From Strigops habroptila (lineage: Eukaryota > Chordata > Aves > Psittaciformes > Psittacidae): DNA of 64,000 bases. Below, piece after piece: positions 26,201 to 37,426 of the stretch (position 1 is its first letter; every line of letters begins with the position of its first letter). Below the pieces are notes generated by a model. It did no database searches. It saw only the letters and a list, made by a program, of their open reading frames with translations, and had not been told where the DNA came from. A program made the translations under genes and the position numbers. The stretch covers positions 96,588,743 to 96,652,742 of the forward strand of contig NC_044278.2 in NCBI RefSeq assembly GCF_004027225.2, read 5' to 3'.

Positions 26201-29200
26201 TGTGACCAGCCACTAACTGAATTTAACTCCATTCACCAACACTCTTTCAGCCTGGCCATCCAGCCTGTTTTTTACCCAGTGAACAGTGCACCTGTCCAAG
26301 CCATGAGCAGCCAGTTCCTGTGGGAAATGGTGTCAGAGGCTTTGCTAAAGACTAGGCAGACAACATCCACAGCCTTTCTCTCGTCTGCTAAGTGGGTCAC
26401 CTTGTCATAGAAGGAGATCAGGTTAGTCAAGTAGGACCTGACTTCCACAAACCCACACTGACTGAGACTTATGTCCTGTACATGCCATATACAGGACAGG
26501 TTGTCCTGTACAAGCTGTGTTGATGGCACTCAAGATGATATGCTCCTTTAACTCCTCCCTGGATGTTCTAGGTACTGCTGGACCTTAAATCAAGGTGCAC
26601 AGTGTTATGTGATAGGGCAATGTGGTCTTACTGGAACAAGATAGTCAAAGTTGCTGCATATGAGCTGACCTGTGGGTGCTATCTGCAACTTGTAGGAGAG
26701 CAGGAGCTGTTGAAGTGCGTAGATAGCTGTGCAAATAAACCAAACTTCCCTGCAAACATCTGCCACATCTTTAGCCACCTGCTCTTACTACTGCAATTAC
26801 TTGGCTTAAACCAGTGGTTACTTAAAGAAGTCTCCCTCCAGTCTGAACTGTAGCTTGCAGATTTTGCAAAACTGAACGCTGAAACTACCTACAGGCTAAA
26901 ACCAGCTTGAAGAACAAGTGTAGGGAGGGGTCACTTGAACTCTGAGATTTATTTTTTTAAATTCAAAACTGAGCCTATATTACAGCATTGTGCTAGCAGT
27001 CTCAATGCTGCCTTAGTAGGGTTGGGGGTGGAAAAGGTTGGGGCAGAGAAGCAACTCTTGACTTACAGCATTGGCAAGTGCCAGCCTATAGTCTCATCTA
27101 GTAGGGTGTGCTTAGCGCTCCCCTGTTGCATGCAGTATGAGATAGCGGCCAGCTTCCTAAGTGTCTCCAGTAATATTACAAAGAAATGTGGGCATTGCTT
27201 TCAAGGAACAAATTAACAAACTGCAGTATCTTAACTCATTCTTCCTAGAAATACAGGCACTTGACTACTGTCACTTAAAACTTCTGACACGGAGAGAATG
27301 GAAGAACTTTATCTTCACAAAATCCCAAATACCTTTGAACTCCTATAGCTCAACTTGTCTCTTATTTCTAATACAGGGAGGACTGGAACAATGGTTTGTA
27401 CCTGGCTCATAGACAGTGACCAGTTTGAGAGTGCAAAGGTAAAAAATGGTGTTTATTTTTTGATTCTTTTAGTATTCAAAGTGCTGCTTTAGAATCTACT
27501 TAATTGGTGAAATGCATGAATACTTTGCAAGAAGTCTGTCCTGGAAAAAGGGTTCCGTAAACTGATACTTTGTTCTTGACAACAAAGTTCTTTGTTCTTT
27601 TTTAAAAAAAGTTCTCACAAATCTTACTACTAGGTAAGTTCCTTTCTGATGAAGACTGTCATTGATCAGGAAGAATAGGGAAAGTGGAATTTAACAGATA
27701 CCGACTCTGAAGCATTCTTTTTGGAGGCATAAGAGACATAGGATTTCGAGCAATGCCTTTCTTAAACTGTAGGTGGCTTCTGAGCACGCTCTACTAGAGA
27801 CAGCATCACTGTTTGTAAGTGGTGTCCAAGTAGTGTGAGGCATCAAGAATTGTCTTGACTGCCAGTTACAGCAAGAAGCCCTACTGAGAAAAGGGAGAAA
27901 GATCAAGTCCCAGCCAGGGCAGATGCATGTGCTGCTTTAGCATGCGCGGTCTGGTATACCCATCTGGAGACATGGTCTGCAGAAGGCCCAGGTTACTCAA
28001 AGTAGTCTGGGCTGACTGTGGATCCATTTAACCCCTTGTCTTTTAGTTTGCTTTGTGAAGATCTGAACTAATGTTCAGCTTGGTCTGCTACAGACCACTT
28101 GAATATAGATGGTTCTAAAGCAATTGCTTAGAAAGCATATTTTCTCCTTCACTCTTTTGTGGATGGCAGACTTAATGTATCTGACTTCCTAATTGGTACT
28201 TTTTTATTCTAGTTAAAAGCCTCCTTTAGAAGGCACCAAAACCACTATTGCATATTTTTACTTGCACTCTCTTATTGGAATTGACTAGTGTAATTCTAGT
28301 TTGCTGTCCTGCCTTCAGGAAAGGGGAGTGGTGGTGGGATAAATATCTTAACCCTGAAGTTATCTTCCTATGTAGGAAAGTTTGGAGTACTTTGGGGAGA
28401 GAAGAACTGATAGAAGCACAAGTACCAAGTTTCAAGGAGTTGAAACTCCATCCCAGGTAAGCTTGAGCAGGTCCAGTAACAGTAGCCAAGCCAACACTAC
28501 TCATGTGACTGCTTATGGTACCCCACCTCCCCTGCCTTGTTTCAGATGTAGGTTCCTACATGCCGAACTTAGGAACTTTCTGTATTTGTTCTTTAAGGGT
28601 TGGAAGACCATCTAGTGGTAGGGTTGTGCTGCATCTTCCCCTCCCTCCCTCCCCTTTGTCCAAGCACATTCCTTATGCCTTTCTCTGCATAATATCAAAT
28701 CTGAACTATGGTATTTAAGATAACAGAATTGATGAGATAGGGTGAGCTTTCAGTCCAACCCCACTGCTCAAGCAGGGTGAGCTACAGCAGGTTGCTTAGG
28801 GCTGTGTGTTCAGTCAGGTCTAGACTACCTTCCCAGATGGAGACTCCACAACCTCTCTGGGCACCCTGATGGGAGCATGACCCTGTAAGACAGTTGTGCT
28901 GTTATCAAGGGTGCACTGAAACCTGCAGCCTGGTCTGGGGAGGGGCTATGGCACTGATGTGAATGGGTGGAGGACTGCATGCTCTAGAGACTGCATTTAC
29001 AAGGAAATACTGAAGATATTGCCTCAGACCACAGTTTAGGGCTTTGCTGATTTTGATTCACTGTACTGTGTGATTCAGAAGTGAGATGAAGCTGGTGACA
29101 GATACTTCAGTTGTTGGTATAGAATAGAATGGAGGTACAGCTGTCCTACACAATGTGCATCTGTAAAATGAAAGTATCTTGTACATTTAAATTTCCTGCC

Positions 29201-32200
29201 CCTTAAAAAGCTACAATATAAAAGCTCCTCACTTCTTGCTGAACTGAGGTACAGAATTCCTCTTAGAACATGAAGTTTAAATATTGCTTAAAATGTAGAT
29301 ATTGGATTTGTCTAGAAGATTGTTTGAACTGGGGAGGGGAAGGAGAACAAATGGCTACTTTCCTCTCAGCTTTGCCCTTAGAGCTAAGAACTTAGAGGAG
29401 AAGATCTACTTAATCCTACTTCTGCCTTCTCTTTTGTGGGGTACAGAAACTGCATAATGTGTCTGGGTTTTTGCATTGCAGAGTAGGTATGTTGGGTATT
29501 ATGAGATCCTGAAAAACAAGTATAACTTGAAACTCCCACCAGAGAGACAACTCAAAATAAAAACCCTCAAAATCCACTCTATACATGGTAAGAACTCTTG
29601 AATTTGGGCATTCCTCTATCCTATTCCTATTACAGGCAGCTGATCTCTACTGTCTCTCTTGCTAAGACCATGATAGGAATGTAGATTTACTGGGATTTGA
29701 GAATTCCAATTACACAGTTAAAATAAAGTGAAAAGCATTTTGGAGTGAAATTGCCCCATGTGTTCTGTCACTTGCTGGGTGTCTGGTCAAATGGTGGCTG
29801 ACATACAGCCTGCTCTGTTTTGGAAGGGAAATCACTTTCCAAGGGAGATTAACTCCACATGTGGAACTTGATCCACTACTGTTTCTGCACACATGTGCTG
29901 GTAATCTTGATAAAAGGCTGGAAGTTCAGCCCTACTTGTTATAGGGGACTTCAAACTGCTGTTCTTGTTCAGTTGCTGGAACCAGACTCTACATTAGCCT
30001 GTTCCTCCTTTGTTTCACATCTGCTTTGAAATATAACTTTCAGCCACTGAATCTTGAGCTACCTCTAGGATTTGAGTTCTCTCAAGTCTATCACAAGGTA
30101 TTCTGGAAAGAAGGCAGTTTTGAATGGGATTTCACTTGGTTTTCATGACCACTTATGTTTCCAGCTAATGTATGTGCTCTAGTATAATGTAACTTTCTTT
30201 CCTAGGAGTTGGGAAAGGCAATGGAACTGATATGAAGGTGCAGGTAATAGTGAGGAAGCAAGTTGTACTAGAATGTGTATGTGCCAGTCAAGGAAACTGC
30301 AAGGTGAGCACTATGAGATCGTGTCATTTGAGTCACAGAAGATGAAAGCTGACTTAGAGGTCAAAAGTGTCTTCCTGTAGAAGTTGAATATTGGACATAA
30401 AACTGTCAAACTAAATGGATGTTGTAAATTCTGAGAGGATGAAAAAGCTAAGCTTTGCTAAATCAATATCTTACCACCACTCTCATACAAAAGATTTCCT
30501 AGAAGTCACTTAAATGCAAATAGCTCACTCTGATCTGAGTAGCTTAAGTTGTTGGCTTTTATTATAGTACTGCTATTGTATTTGTATGCCATGAATGAGT
30601 AGCGAGGTATTGTCATGAATTGGTCCCTTGTCTCTCTGCAGCCATTTTTCATAAAACTAACAATTCTGTTATCCAGCTCTTCTTTGATGCTGAAAGTGAC
30701 TCTGTAGTCATTGGCTTGGAGGACAGCCCTGTTATAAGTGGTGATGTGAAAGTCAGATTTGAATCACGTTCTGTAAGTATAATAGTGTAAAGATCTTTGC
30801 TTGAGTATGAGGAAGGGCTATGGTTTGCACTGCAGCTGGATTCTGGCTGGCTGTGCTGTGTGGGGCAGAATCTGTGCTCCTCCCCAGTGACTCCTGCTGT
30901 GTGGGGTGGCCCCACTGCAGTGAGTGGTGCAGCAAATGTTGCTGCATCAGCCTATGCAGGCAGGGGAGACATCTGGCTGTTCATATAGTACAATGAACAT
31001 TGTTAATTGAGCACCTTCCACTAGAACAGGTTGCTCAAAGCCCCGTAACCAGCCTGGCCTTGAACACTGCCAGAAATAGGGCAGCCGTGACTTCTCTGGG
31101 CAACCTGTGCCAGTGCCTCACCACCCTCACAGTGAAGAATTCTTTCCTGATATCTAATCTAAATCTCTTTCAGTTTAAAGCAGTTTCCCTTGTCCTACCC
31201 CTACATGCTCTTGTAAAGAGTTCCTCTCCAGATTTCTTGTAGGCCTTCTTCAGAGAAAATAGTGATCTGGGTGTGATGTTGGGCTCTTCAAGTGTACTGG
31301 CTCCGGCACTTTAGCTTTGTAAACTAAACTACTGAGGATGGGTGGGTACTCTTGCTCTGCCAGAAAGAGTCCTATTTTCTAACAGAGTCTTTGTCCTTAG
31401 GATCTCCCAAAAGGCTATGATGACTGCCCATTCTTCTTCTGGTTCAACACTTCCTTTATTGAGAATAACAGGTAAGCAATCATAGTGACTGCCTTGAGAT
31501 CCTAACTTTTAGTGTCTGAATGGAGCTAAAAGGTTATAAGCACAGTACTAATAGCTGAGATAGCTGGCTTGTCCAGCCTGTCTTAGCTTCTGTGCAGGTA
31601 CTGGTCTCTGACTCTCAGCTGGAACTTAAGAGCAGGCAATTGGTGCATGATTGCTTGCACTGTGCCAAGTATTTTAAACATGTGGTATCTTAATCGACTT
31701 AATCCATCAGACTTTCCTCAGCACTCCATTATTAATGAACTTGAGTTCAAAAAGGTAATGCTAACTTTCAAACCAAAGGCAACTCTGCCATCCTCTGTAG
31801 CATGGCTGCCTGAGAGGCTGGAACTCATTCAGCAGCTTAGCAGGCAAGCATTAAGACCAGGATTAGAGGTACTGATGCTTGGGATTCCAAAGAAAGGCTC
31901 TTTGGCTGCTTGTTGTGCAGTCACAACAATTACTTAGAAATTACTGTGGTGGCTTTTGTTGAGATTGGAACTCCTGGGGGTGCTCTAGCCAGTGCAAGTT
32001 GGGCTTGACTGCCTCTCTAGGGAAGTGATGTAGAAACAAGAGGCAGAGACAGGGGGTCCTTCTCTTCTGTCTACCAAACTAGCCAGATTTAGGCAAAGGA
32101 ACAGCGAACTTGACATAAGGATAATTACTGTGTTCTCCATGACTGGAATAGGAAGGAAACATTTTTTTTTTTTTTTATTGAACTGATCCCATCAGAGCAC

Positions 32201-32896
32201 AAGAAGAGCTAGACATGAGTATGTTCATAACTCCAAACCTAATTTGCTGAGCCAACACTTCCCTTTCTGCCCAGAGAATTCTGGCAGACCTGAGGTGGGC
32301 TAGGCCTGATCAGAAATCAAATGGCTGTTAAAGCAGTGCCCCATCTTGGTATCTCGAACTTAGCCAGAGCTGAAGTGCAGGTGTTGTGAAGTGGTAACTA
32401 AACATGAATTTGGTAAACATTAAAAGTGGAGAACATGCCTGATAAGCTTGACTGAGTACTGAGTTGAATCCTTGCTATTAGAAAGGTCAGTTACTAAATT
32501 CCTGCCACCTGCATCCCATTGGGAGGCCTCTAGCTGAATGTGACACAGATGTTACTCAGTCTTGCTTTGAGAGGTGAGGGGAACCTGACCCACAAACCTG
32601 AGGCTGACTGTTTCTCAGACTACTTCAGATCCAAAGCCCTGTGCAGAAGGGCATGGCTGATACTTTTCTGTCTGAATTCAAGATTTAGGGCTATAGTTAA
32701 TATTCCAGGGCTGAGCTTGGAGTTCTCTTGGCTGACTGAGAGGAAAACTTGTGGTTTAGGCTGTAAGATGTGCTGCTGAATTTTGTCTTTCAGACTCTAT
32801 CTTCCCAGGAATGAGCTGGATAACCCTCACAAGTCTAAAACATGGAAAGTCTATAGTGAGACGTTTGCTGTGGAGGTGAACTTTATTGAGCCCTAA
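14257..32896 (+). CDS. TPTE2: Voltage-sensing phosphatase (TPTE/TPTE2 family, VSP)
   Basis: Membrane protein that converts depolarisation into phosphoinositide phosphatase activity. Coding exons: 14257-14306, 16325-16402, 16580-16714, 18728-18775, 19548-19706, 20114-20233, 22191-22290, 23098-23161, 23621-23685, 24257-24317, 25186-25267, 25347-25435, 27377-27438, 28376-28456, 29482-29587, 30206-30303, 30642-30772, 31401-31471, 32794-32896. Order: acidic cytosolic N-terminus (1-100), S1-S4 (about 105-217), basic phosphoinositide-binding linker ([26 protein letters not shown]), PTEN-like phosphatase (to about 400), C2 domain (to about 565). Catalytic Cys346 and Arg352 are present, unlike degenerate human TPTE. 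All junctions keep phase except that between 30303 and 30642, which is two bases off (see the separate entry). The closest known relatives are active animal VSPs such as Ci-VSP and chicken VSP. The symbol is by family; avian copies are also called TPTE or VSP. Confidence 0.93.
14782..14798 (+). repeat. Poly-T run (17 bases)
   Basis: Simple homopolymer in VSP intron 2. A similar 21-base T run at 19509-19529 lies just upstream of the S1-S2 exon and serves as its polypyrimidine tract. A further T run lies at about 32162-32176. Confidence 0.8.
16870..16896 (+). repeat. 27-base near-perfect palindrome
   Basis: Arms TATGTCATTGACT and AGTCAATGACATA flank a single central G. It lies in a VSP intron, just downstream of another small hairpin (CATACT...AGTATG). 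It could form a stable stem in the pre-mRNA or mark a template-switch mutation. Confidence 0.85.
17848..17873 (+). repeat. 26-base perfect inverted repeat
   Basis: Arms GTTAAGTAATCT and AGATTACTTAAC are exact reverse complements separated by two bases. It lies in the same VSP intron as the 16.87 kb palindrome. A weaker hairpin (TAGACTC at 17150, GAGTCTA at 17166) lies between them. Confidence 0.85.
19282..19323 (+). repeat. 42-base near-perfect palindrome
   Basis: Twenty-one-base arms with no spacer and a single mismatched pair. The left arm begins GTACATTTACCTC and the right arm ends GAGGTAAATGTAC, with a GACTCAGCTGAGTC core. It lies in the intron about 220 bases upstream of the first voltage-sensor exon. 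It is the longest inverted repeat seen in the window. Confidence 0.9.
19548..22290 (+). other. Exons encoding the VSP voltage sensor S1-S4
   Basis: Three exons (19548-19706, 20114-20233, 22191-22290). S1 is about 105-124 ([20 protein letters not shown], with an internal Asp). S2 is about 137-155 ([16 protein letters not shown]) with Phe-Phe and Asp, as in the charge-transfer centre of voltage sensors. S3 is about 167-186 with Asp170 (NILDAF). S4 runs from Arg197 to Arg215. Every third residue of S4 reads Arg197, Thr200, Arg203, Arg206, Ile209, Arg212, Arg215, so four arginines can carry gating charge but one register position is isoleucine. The linker after S4 is strongly basic, as needed to couple to membrane phosphoinositides. 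Confidence 0.88.
21562..21575 (+). repeat. 14-base perfect palindrome
   Basis: ACTCCTTAAGGAGT in the intron before the S4 exon, with partly complementary flanks (CTCAC before, GAG after). It is short enough to arise by chance and is listed because it belongs to a series in the same gene. Confidence 0.6.
25186..27438 (+). other. Exons encoding the VSP catalytic loops
   Basis: Exons 25186-25267, 25347-25435 and 27377-27438. The first carries IDDHNVP, equivalent to the PTEN loop holding Asp92 (here Asp314). The signature loop [10 protein letters not shown] is split by the third intron: CKGGK ends one exon and GRTG begins the next. The nucleophile is Cys346 and the phosphate-binding residue is Arg352. 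The second loop position is Gly, as in Ci-VSP, where PTEN has Ala. From work on Ci-VSP, this Gly is associated with 5-phosphatase activity on PI(4,5)P2 and PIP3. The intron splitting the loop (25436-27376) carries a degraded CR1. Confidence 0.9.
25846..26580 (-). mobile_element. CR1 LINE fragment (minus strand), with reverse-transcriptase remnant
   Basis: On the minus strand, pieces of the CR1 reverse transcriptase ([33 protein letters not shown], then a degraded ADNT box) are followed by the C-terminal piece ([27 protein letters not shown]). The element ends at its 3' terminus near 25847, where the plus strand shows aatcatagg. Stops, frame changes and internal loss make it inactive. It sits in the VSP intron that splits the catalytic loop. 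Confidence 0.9.
28716..28880 (-). mobile_element. Short CR1 LINE remnant (minus strand)
   Basis: The plus strand reads as the reverse of a CR1 tail: agtccaacccc, then cagcaggttgc and tggagactccacaacctctctgggcaccc. It lies in the VSP intron between 28456 and 29482. Old and truncated at both ends; boundaries approximate. Confidence 0.75.
30206..30772 (+). other. VSP C2-domain exon pair with a reading-frame mismatch
   Basis: The upstream exon reads in frame to ...CASQGNCK and has a strong donor (AAG|gtgagc at 30303/30304), leaving phase 0. The downstream exon begins after ctctgcag at 30642. Its only open frame ([19 protein letters not shown]...) needs one base carried over from the previous exon; phase 0 meets a TAG. 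Options: (a) one T missing from the TTTTT run at the exon start, by assembly error or true deletion; (b) a GC-AG intron using CT|gcaagg at 30298, which restores frame and gives 565 residues; (c) an unseen small exon. Flanking exons are all intact and conserved, so loss of the gene is not obvious. Confidence 0.75.
31000..31250 (-). mobile_element. CR1 LINE remnant (minus strand)
   Basis: The plus strand shows reversed CR1 3' sequence: caccttccactagaacagg, then agcctggccttgaacac and tctgggcaacctgtgccagtg, ending near gtaggccttcttc. It lies in the VSP intron between 30772 and 31401 and overlaps no exon. Confidence 0.85.
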
Positions 32897-33026
32897 GGGA
32901 AAGCTGAAAGAAGGGAAACATGTAAAATTAATCTCTTCCTGGAGAATGTCTTGCTGTTTCACTATACAGTGAAGCAGTCACATTTTGATGTACTTTAATG
33001 TATTTCTGTGTAGATACAACTTGTCA

Positions 33027-33032
33027 AATAAA
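33027..33032 (+). terminator. Polyadenylation signal of the VSP gene
   Basis: AATAAA lies 131 bases after the VSP stop codon (TAA at 32894-32896), followed by a GT-rich stretch (gttctgttgtgc). Cleavage is expected at about 33050, giving a short 3' untranslated region. Confidence 0.8.
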
Positions 33033-33050
33033 TTTACATGAAGTTCTGTT

Positions 33051-35234
33051 GTGCAGAGCAATAATACTCTGAAGAATTACTTAGTGTCAGCTGACTGTCA
33101 TGTCAATGAGCTTTTGGATCCTTGGCGATTAGATGTCTCTACATACAGGTAATCCCTACTTTATTAACCTAAGACAGTTGTCTTCAAGAACATTAACCTG
33201 ATGGTGGGTGGAGACCAGCAGTCTGCAGGGGGCTGCTGGAAAAGTCTGATACACCTTCCTTCAACATCAGTTTTCCACAGGTCAGCAGAATATGGGAATC
33301 TGGAGGGAGACATTGTCTACCTGTGTCAGTAGAAGTCTGTATTGAACCACTTCTCACCAGAAATCCAGTGCTGCAGGGTTTTGAGCAACACTTGGCCTGC
33401 GAGCTGACTCTGGGGGTTGTTGCTCCTCTGCTGCTTCCCTTCCCCACAGAGGGCTGAGATGGCCACATGCCCAAACCCTGGATCTCATCAGTTCATGAGC
33501 ATGCCAATGCGTTCTTCCATAGAGGCTGTTCATGTCTTCCTTGATGGGAAGCATAGGTTGAGCTGTTGCTTCCTTAGTCATTTTATTGTTAGGATCCAAG
33601 AGTGCAGGGGAAGGGACATAGCTTTCCACAGCTAATACCTAGTTAATGAAGTAAAATCACACACCTTCCCTGTGCTCACTTGAGGGTAGTGGTATGTGCT
33701 GAAGTACATGTGTGGACTCAACTCTATCACTGTGTAAATACATAGTTATTTAGGGAACTGGGCTGTTGGAAGCTCCCATGGTGCCAGAAGCTGCTTCTAT
33801 CAGCATTGTACTTCAAGTGTGGAGTCTTGAATGACCAACAGCATTCCACCAATTGTCTGCAGTTCTAGGTGCAGGATAGAGTGAGCCTGAGTCACTTAGA
33901 TGCATGTAGCCCAAGCTCCTGTGCAAACCAGGTCCAGCTAGAGCTGGCTTGCAAACCAGATCTGTGTGTCTTCATGGATAGGGTTTTCACACAAAAGACT
34001 TAATCTTGTAACTGCTCTTCCTTCCTGACTGGGATTTCCCATGTTCCAGGCTGTAGCTGTTGCATCTTGTCCTGCCCTTGTGTTACCTCGGAGGAGCCTG
34101 GCTCTATCCCCTCCTATGAAGGAGGTAACTGTAGGTGGCAGCAAGAGCTCCCCTCAGCTTTGTTATGGGTGGACAAACTCAGTCTTCACTTCATCCTTGT
34201 TGCCCTCTGCTTGACTTGCTTCACTATGTCACTGCTGTTCTTGTGTTGGGAACATGAAATTGGAACATGTGGGCTGTCAGAGCAGCTGTGAGGGGTATGA
34301 GCAGAGGCTCAGAACTGATTTGCTGGCTCTGAAGTCTGCTACTGCAGCTTAGCCTTTGCTGCAAGGGTTCAACTCCTGCAGTGCTGTTCCCCAAACTAGT
34401 GTTGCTTCAGAGGCATGTAACTTAGCAAACTGCCCTCAAAGCTAAGGGGTGTGCTGGCAAAGTTAATGTACCACCCCCCCCCCATCTCTGGCATGAGAAA
34501 AGGAGTGACCACAGCTGCATTACTAGAGGGTGATGGTGCAAGAAAGCAGCTAAGGACTGCCGGCACTGAATGTCCTAAGAGCTGAAAGAGGATGTCATTA
34601 TACTGCAGCCAGAACTGACTGATGACTGAGTTTTTGGCTTGGCTCAGGCAATTTGATATCACTGTCCCAGGATGCCCTTTCTGAGCACTTACAGGGCAGT
34701 TAAGGACAGCTGTCTTCCTGCTTATGGAGTAAACTAATCTCTTCATGTAGCGGCAGCAAAGGCTGAAACAGCAAGTCAGATTGCTGTTGATTCCTGTTTA
34801 AACAGGAATTATTAACAAATTGTGTAAGGGAAATAGTACATTCCTCTTGAGAGCCAAGAACCAATGCTCAGAACATGGCAGCACTGGCGTCCTGGCATTC
34901 TTCTGGCAGGGGACTTAACCTTACAGTATCAGGGCAATCAACAATCTAGAGACTTGGAAGTTGAGTTGAACCTTAATATTACAACTGACTTTGTTAATAC
35001 CAAAGCACCAGGCCAAAAGCTAAACTAGGGGCTTTATTTTCCATAGTAGATCATGAAAAATCTGCAGTTATTTCATAGCACCTTGTTGGATCTGTGGTTT
35101 TAAGGGCTTTTTCCATTCATTGATTACAAAAAAACTTCAATTCTGGGAGAGCAGTGATATGGACTTTAACCTCTCTTTGCACCTCAGCAAGACAAGCTTG
35201 TTAAGCATCATTGCATAAACAACTGTCAGGCACT
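33051..35234. other. Tail-to-tail intergenic stretch between VSP and SLC25A15
   Basis: No exon with splice or family support. It contains a C homopolymer near 34473, a 20-base perfect palindrome at 34790, and an alternative minus-strand AATAAA (plus TTTATT at 35033-35038) that could extend the SLC25A15 transcript. The roughly 90-codon open frames at 33.2-33.6 kb match nothing I recognise. Confidence 0.5.
34790..34809 (+). repeat. 20-base perfect palindrome
   Basis: ATTCCTGTTTAAACAGGAAT is self-complementary with no spacer. It lies between the convergent VSP and SLC25A15 genes. Cruciform or hairpin potential only; no known site recognised. Confidence 0.8.
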
Positions 35235-37426
35235 CAGTTAATCAAATCAGACTTTATTCCCATGAACTCCTGTACCAACATCATGAAGTTCTTAGCTGAA
35301 CAACTGATACACATGTACAGCTGAAGTAGCTGTGACCAGAAAAATTACTGCCTACATCACCTTCAATAGAGAAACTCTCAAACTGCATGTTTATTTCAGC
35401 CACTGGCTTCTTGCTGTAGATTCAGTTCTAAATATCCTGCTTCATTTGAAGCTTCAACTTTTGTATTAAAAACTGCAACCATGAGCTTTAAAAAATGAAA
35501 GCAAAGACAAATCTAAGAAATAGATTGAAGTATTCCACTGATGTGGAGTCAGTCCTTGCCTTTTCATAACTATCAGAAGCACATACAAATACACTATTCT
35601 CTTGGCTAGACAACTTTGAAAAGGGACAGTCTAGCAACTCTTAAAGCCTCACCCTCATACCTGAATTATTTGAACATTTGGTATAAATTCCTTTTAAAGT
35701 ACTGATGATGCACAGTATCACTGCCCCCTGTGCACCAGTCAAGCAAGGTAAATTGGTGCAGTAAATACTGAAGATTCTTCAGCCATGCCCTGCTTCAAAA
35801 CTGCCTCTTGTCATGGGTGTATGAAAGGGAGATGAGCAGTTCCTGCTGCATATGAAGGCCGGAGAGGCAAGAAGAGTTTGTGGAACTGCAGCACACACCT
35901 TTCATCAAGAAGGCTGTAACACTGCAGCAGAGTAGCCAGTGTAAGTGCACCCTGCCTCCACTGCAAGAGGCAGCAGGTACTGAGATGCTTTCATCTGTAC
36001 CTAAAGCTTCCTCCTGTTTCTAGGATCTGAAAGGAAAACCATAACATGCAGCCAGTCACTGACAAACTGTGGTTGCTGTGACAAGCTGGTAATCTCTACA
36101 TAGCACTGATGACTGTGGTGGGTCAAATGGCTCTCTGCCCTCCACAGGGGGGGACTGACACTTAAAGCCTACAAACATCCCTCAGTACAACTCCAGCCCT
36201 CAATCCTGAATTGTACTGCTGAGATCTGCTCTGCCTTTGCAGTAGCTGCTTCTTACAAGGCTGAGTATGCTTGTATAAAGAACATCCTCTTAAAGAATTA
36301 AAGTGGCATCTAGAAATAGGTGTTACTACACCATTTTGGTTAACGCTAACTATGTACTTCACCAAGTAGCATGACCAAGCAGGCATGCCCCCAGGCGTGA
36401 AGGTGATACAAGCTATCCAGTCATATTAGCTTCTTCCACTCTGGTGAACAGACACAGCAAGGGGCAGGACTCCAGCCCAAGTAAGTGCATGTTACACCAT
36501 AGAGAACATAGCATCAGCTGTTTTTAAGAACTCAGTTCTGGCTTCCTGTTCCTCTTCGGCATCCTGTCTTTCAAGCACATGGAATCACTCATGTCAAGGT
36601 GACCCAAACAGGAGCCTGCACAGTTACAATTCCGTGCTCAGAGCCAGCAGCTATTTCCAGCAGTGTCCCTTACATTAAGTGCTCAATTCAGAGGTGCTTA
36701 GCATACTGCAGCACTTCTTGAAAGGATTTAGAAAATAATGAAGTGCTGCATGGACTCCTTAAACCCAATAACTACATGTTTTTATCTCAAATGCAGGCAT
36801 ATCTCAGGCTCTAAGTAAGTCAGACAAGTACAAGGAAGGGAGGTAACACTTCCTACTTCTGTAAGCACACTCACTGGGGCAGAGTACACAGGCAGACACC
36901 AACTGCTGTGACCTTGGAAAGGCACAGGGAAGAAGGGCAGGAGTCAAGCTGAGGGATCTGCATAAGTCAGCTGTCCTCACCAAGATTAGATATGACTGCT
37001 GTTTGAGTCAGACACTTGCTAGCAACAATGAGAGAGTTCACCACCACGGCACAGATTTGGAAACAGTGCTTTTGCCTTGAACAAGTCACAGCCCACTGCT
37101 GCATGTTACACTAAACCCAACAGGAGGTCAACATAAGTCTTTTTTTAGCACCACTACAGGTCAGGAAAATACATTTATGACATGTAATGTACCTAGTGCA
37201 GAATCTGCAAGACAGAGATAGTTCTGCTGGTCCAGTTCAACCAGCATTCGACACATCTCTATAAAATCACCTGAATTTAAAAGATTACAAATCTTAAACT
37301 GCAGTTGAGTTCCTAAAACTAGGTCACTGATTTACCCTGCTCAGACCATGATGTGATCTACAGGTTTTTAATCCTTTACGTAAATGATCCTTCAACGGCT
37401 TTTCATTCTCCACCTGCTAGAAGCTA
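35235..37426 (-). other. SLC25A15: Probable 3' untranslated region of SLC25A15
   Basis: Stretch from the SLC25A15 stop codon to the first good minus-strand AATAAA. It contains no protein-like open frame and no recognisable repeat. The extent is inferred from the poly(A) signal only. Confidence 0.5.
35253..35258 (-). terminator. Probable polyadenylation signal of SLC25A15
   Basis: TTTATT on the plus strand, AATAAA on the minus strand, about 2.2 kb after the SLC25A15 stop codon. A second candidate lies 220 bases further at 35033-35038. Which one is used cannot be told from sequence alone. Confidence 0.55.

Noticed and set aside
33193-33635. Overlapping 70-93 codon frames after the VSP poly(A) signal
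   Set aside because: Both strands are open over the same bases, there is no recognisable domain, and no splice context links them to a gene.
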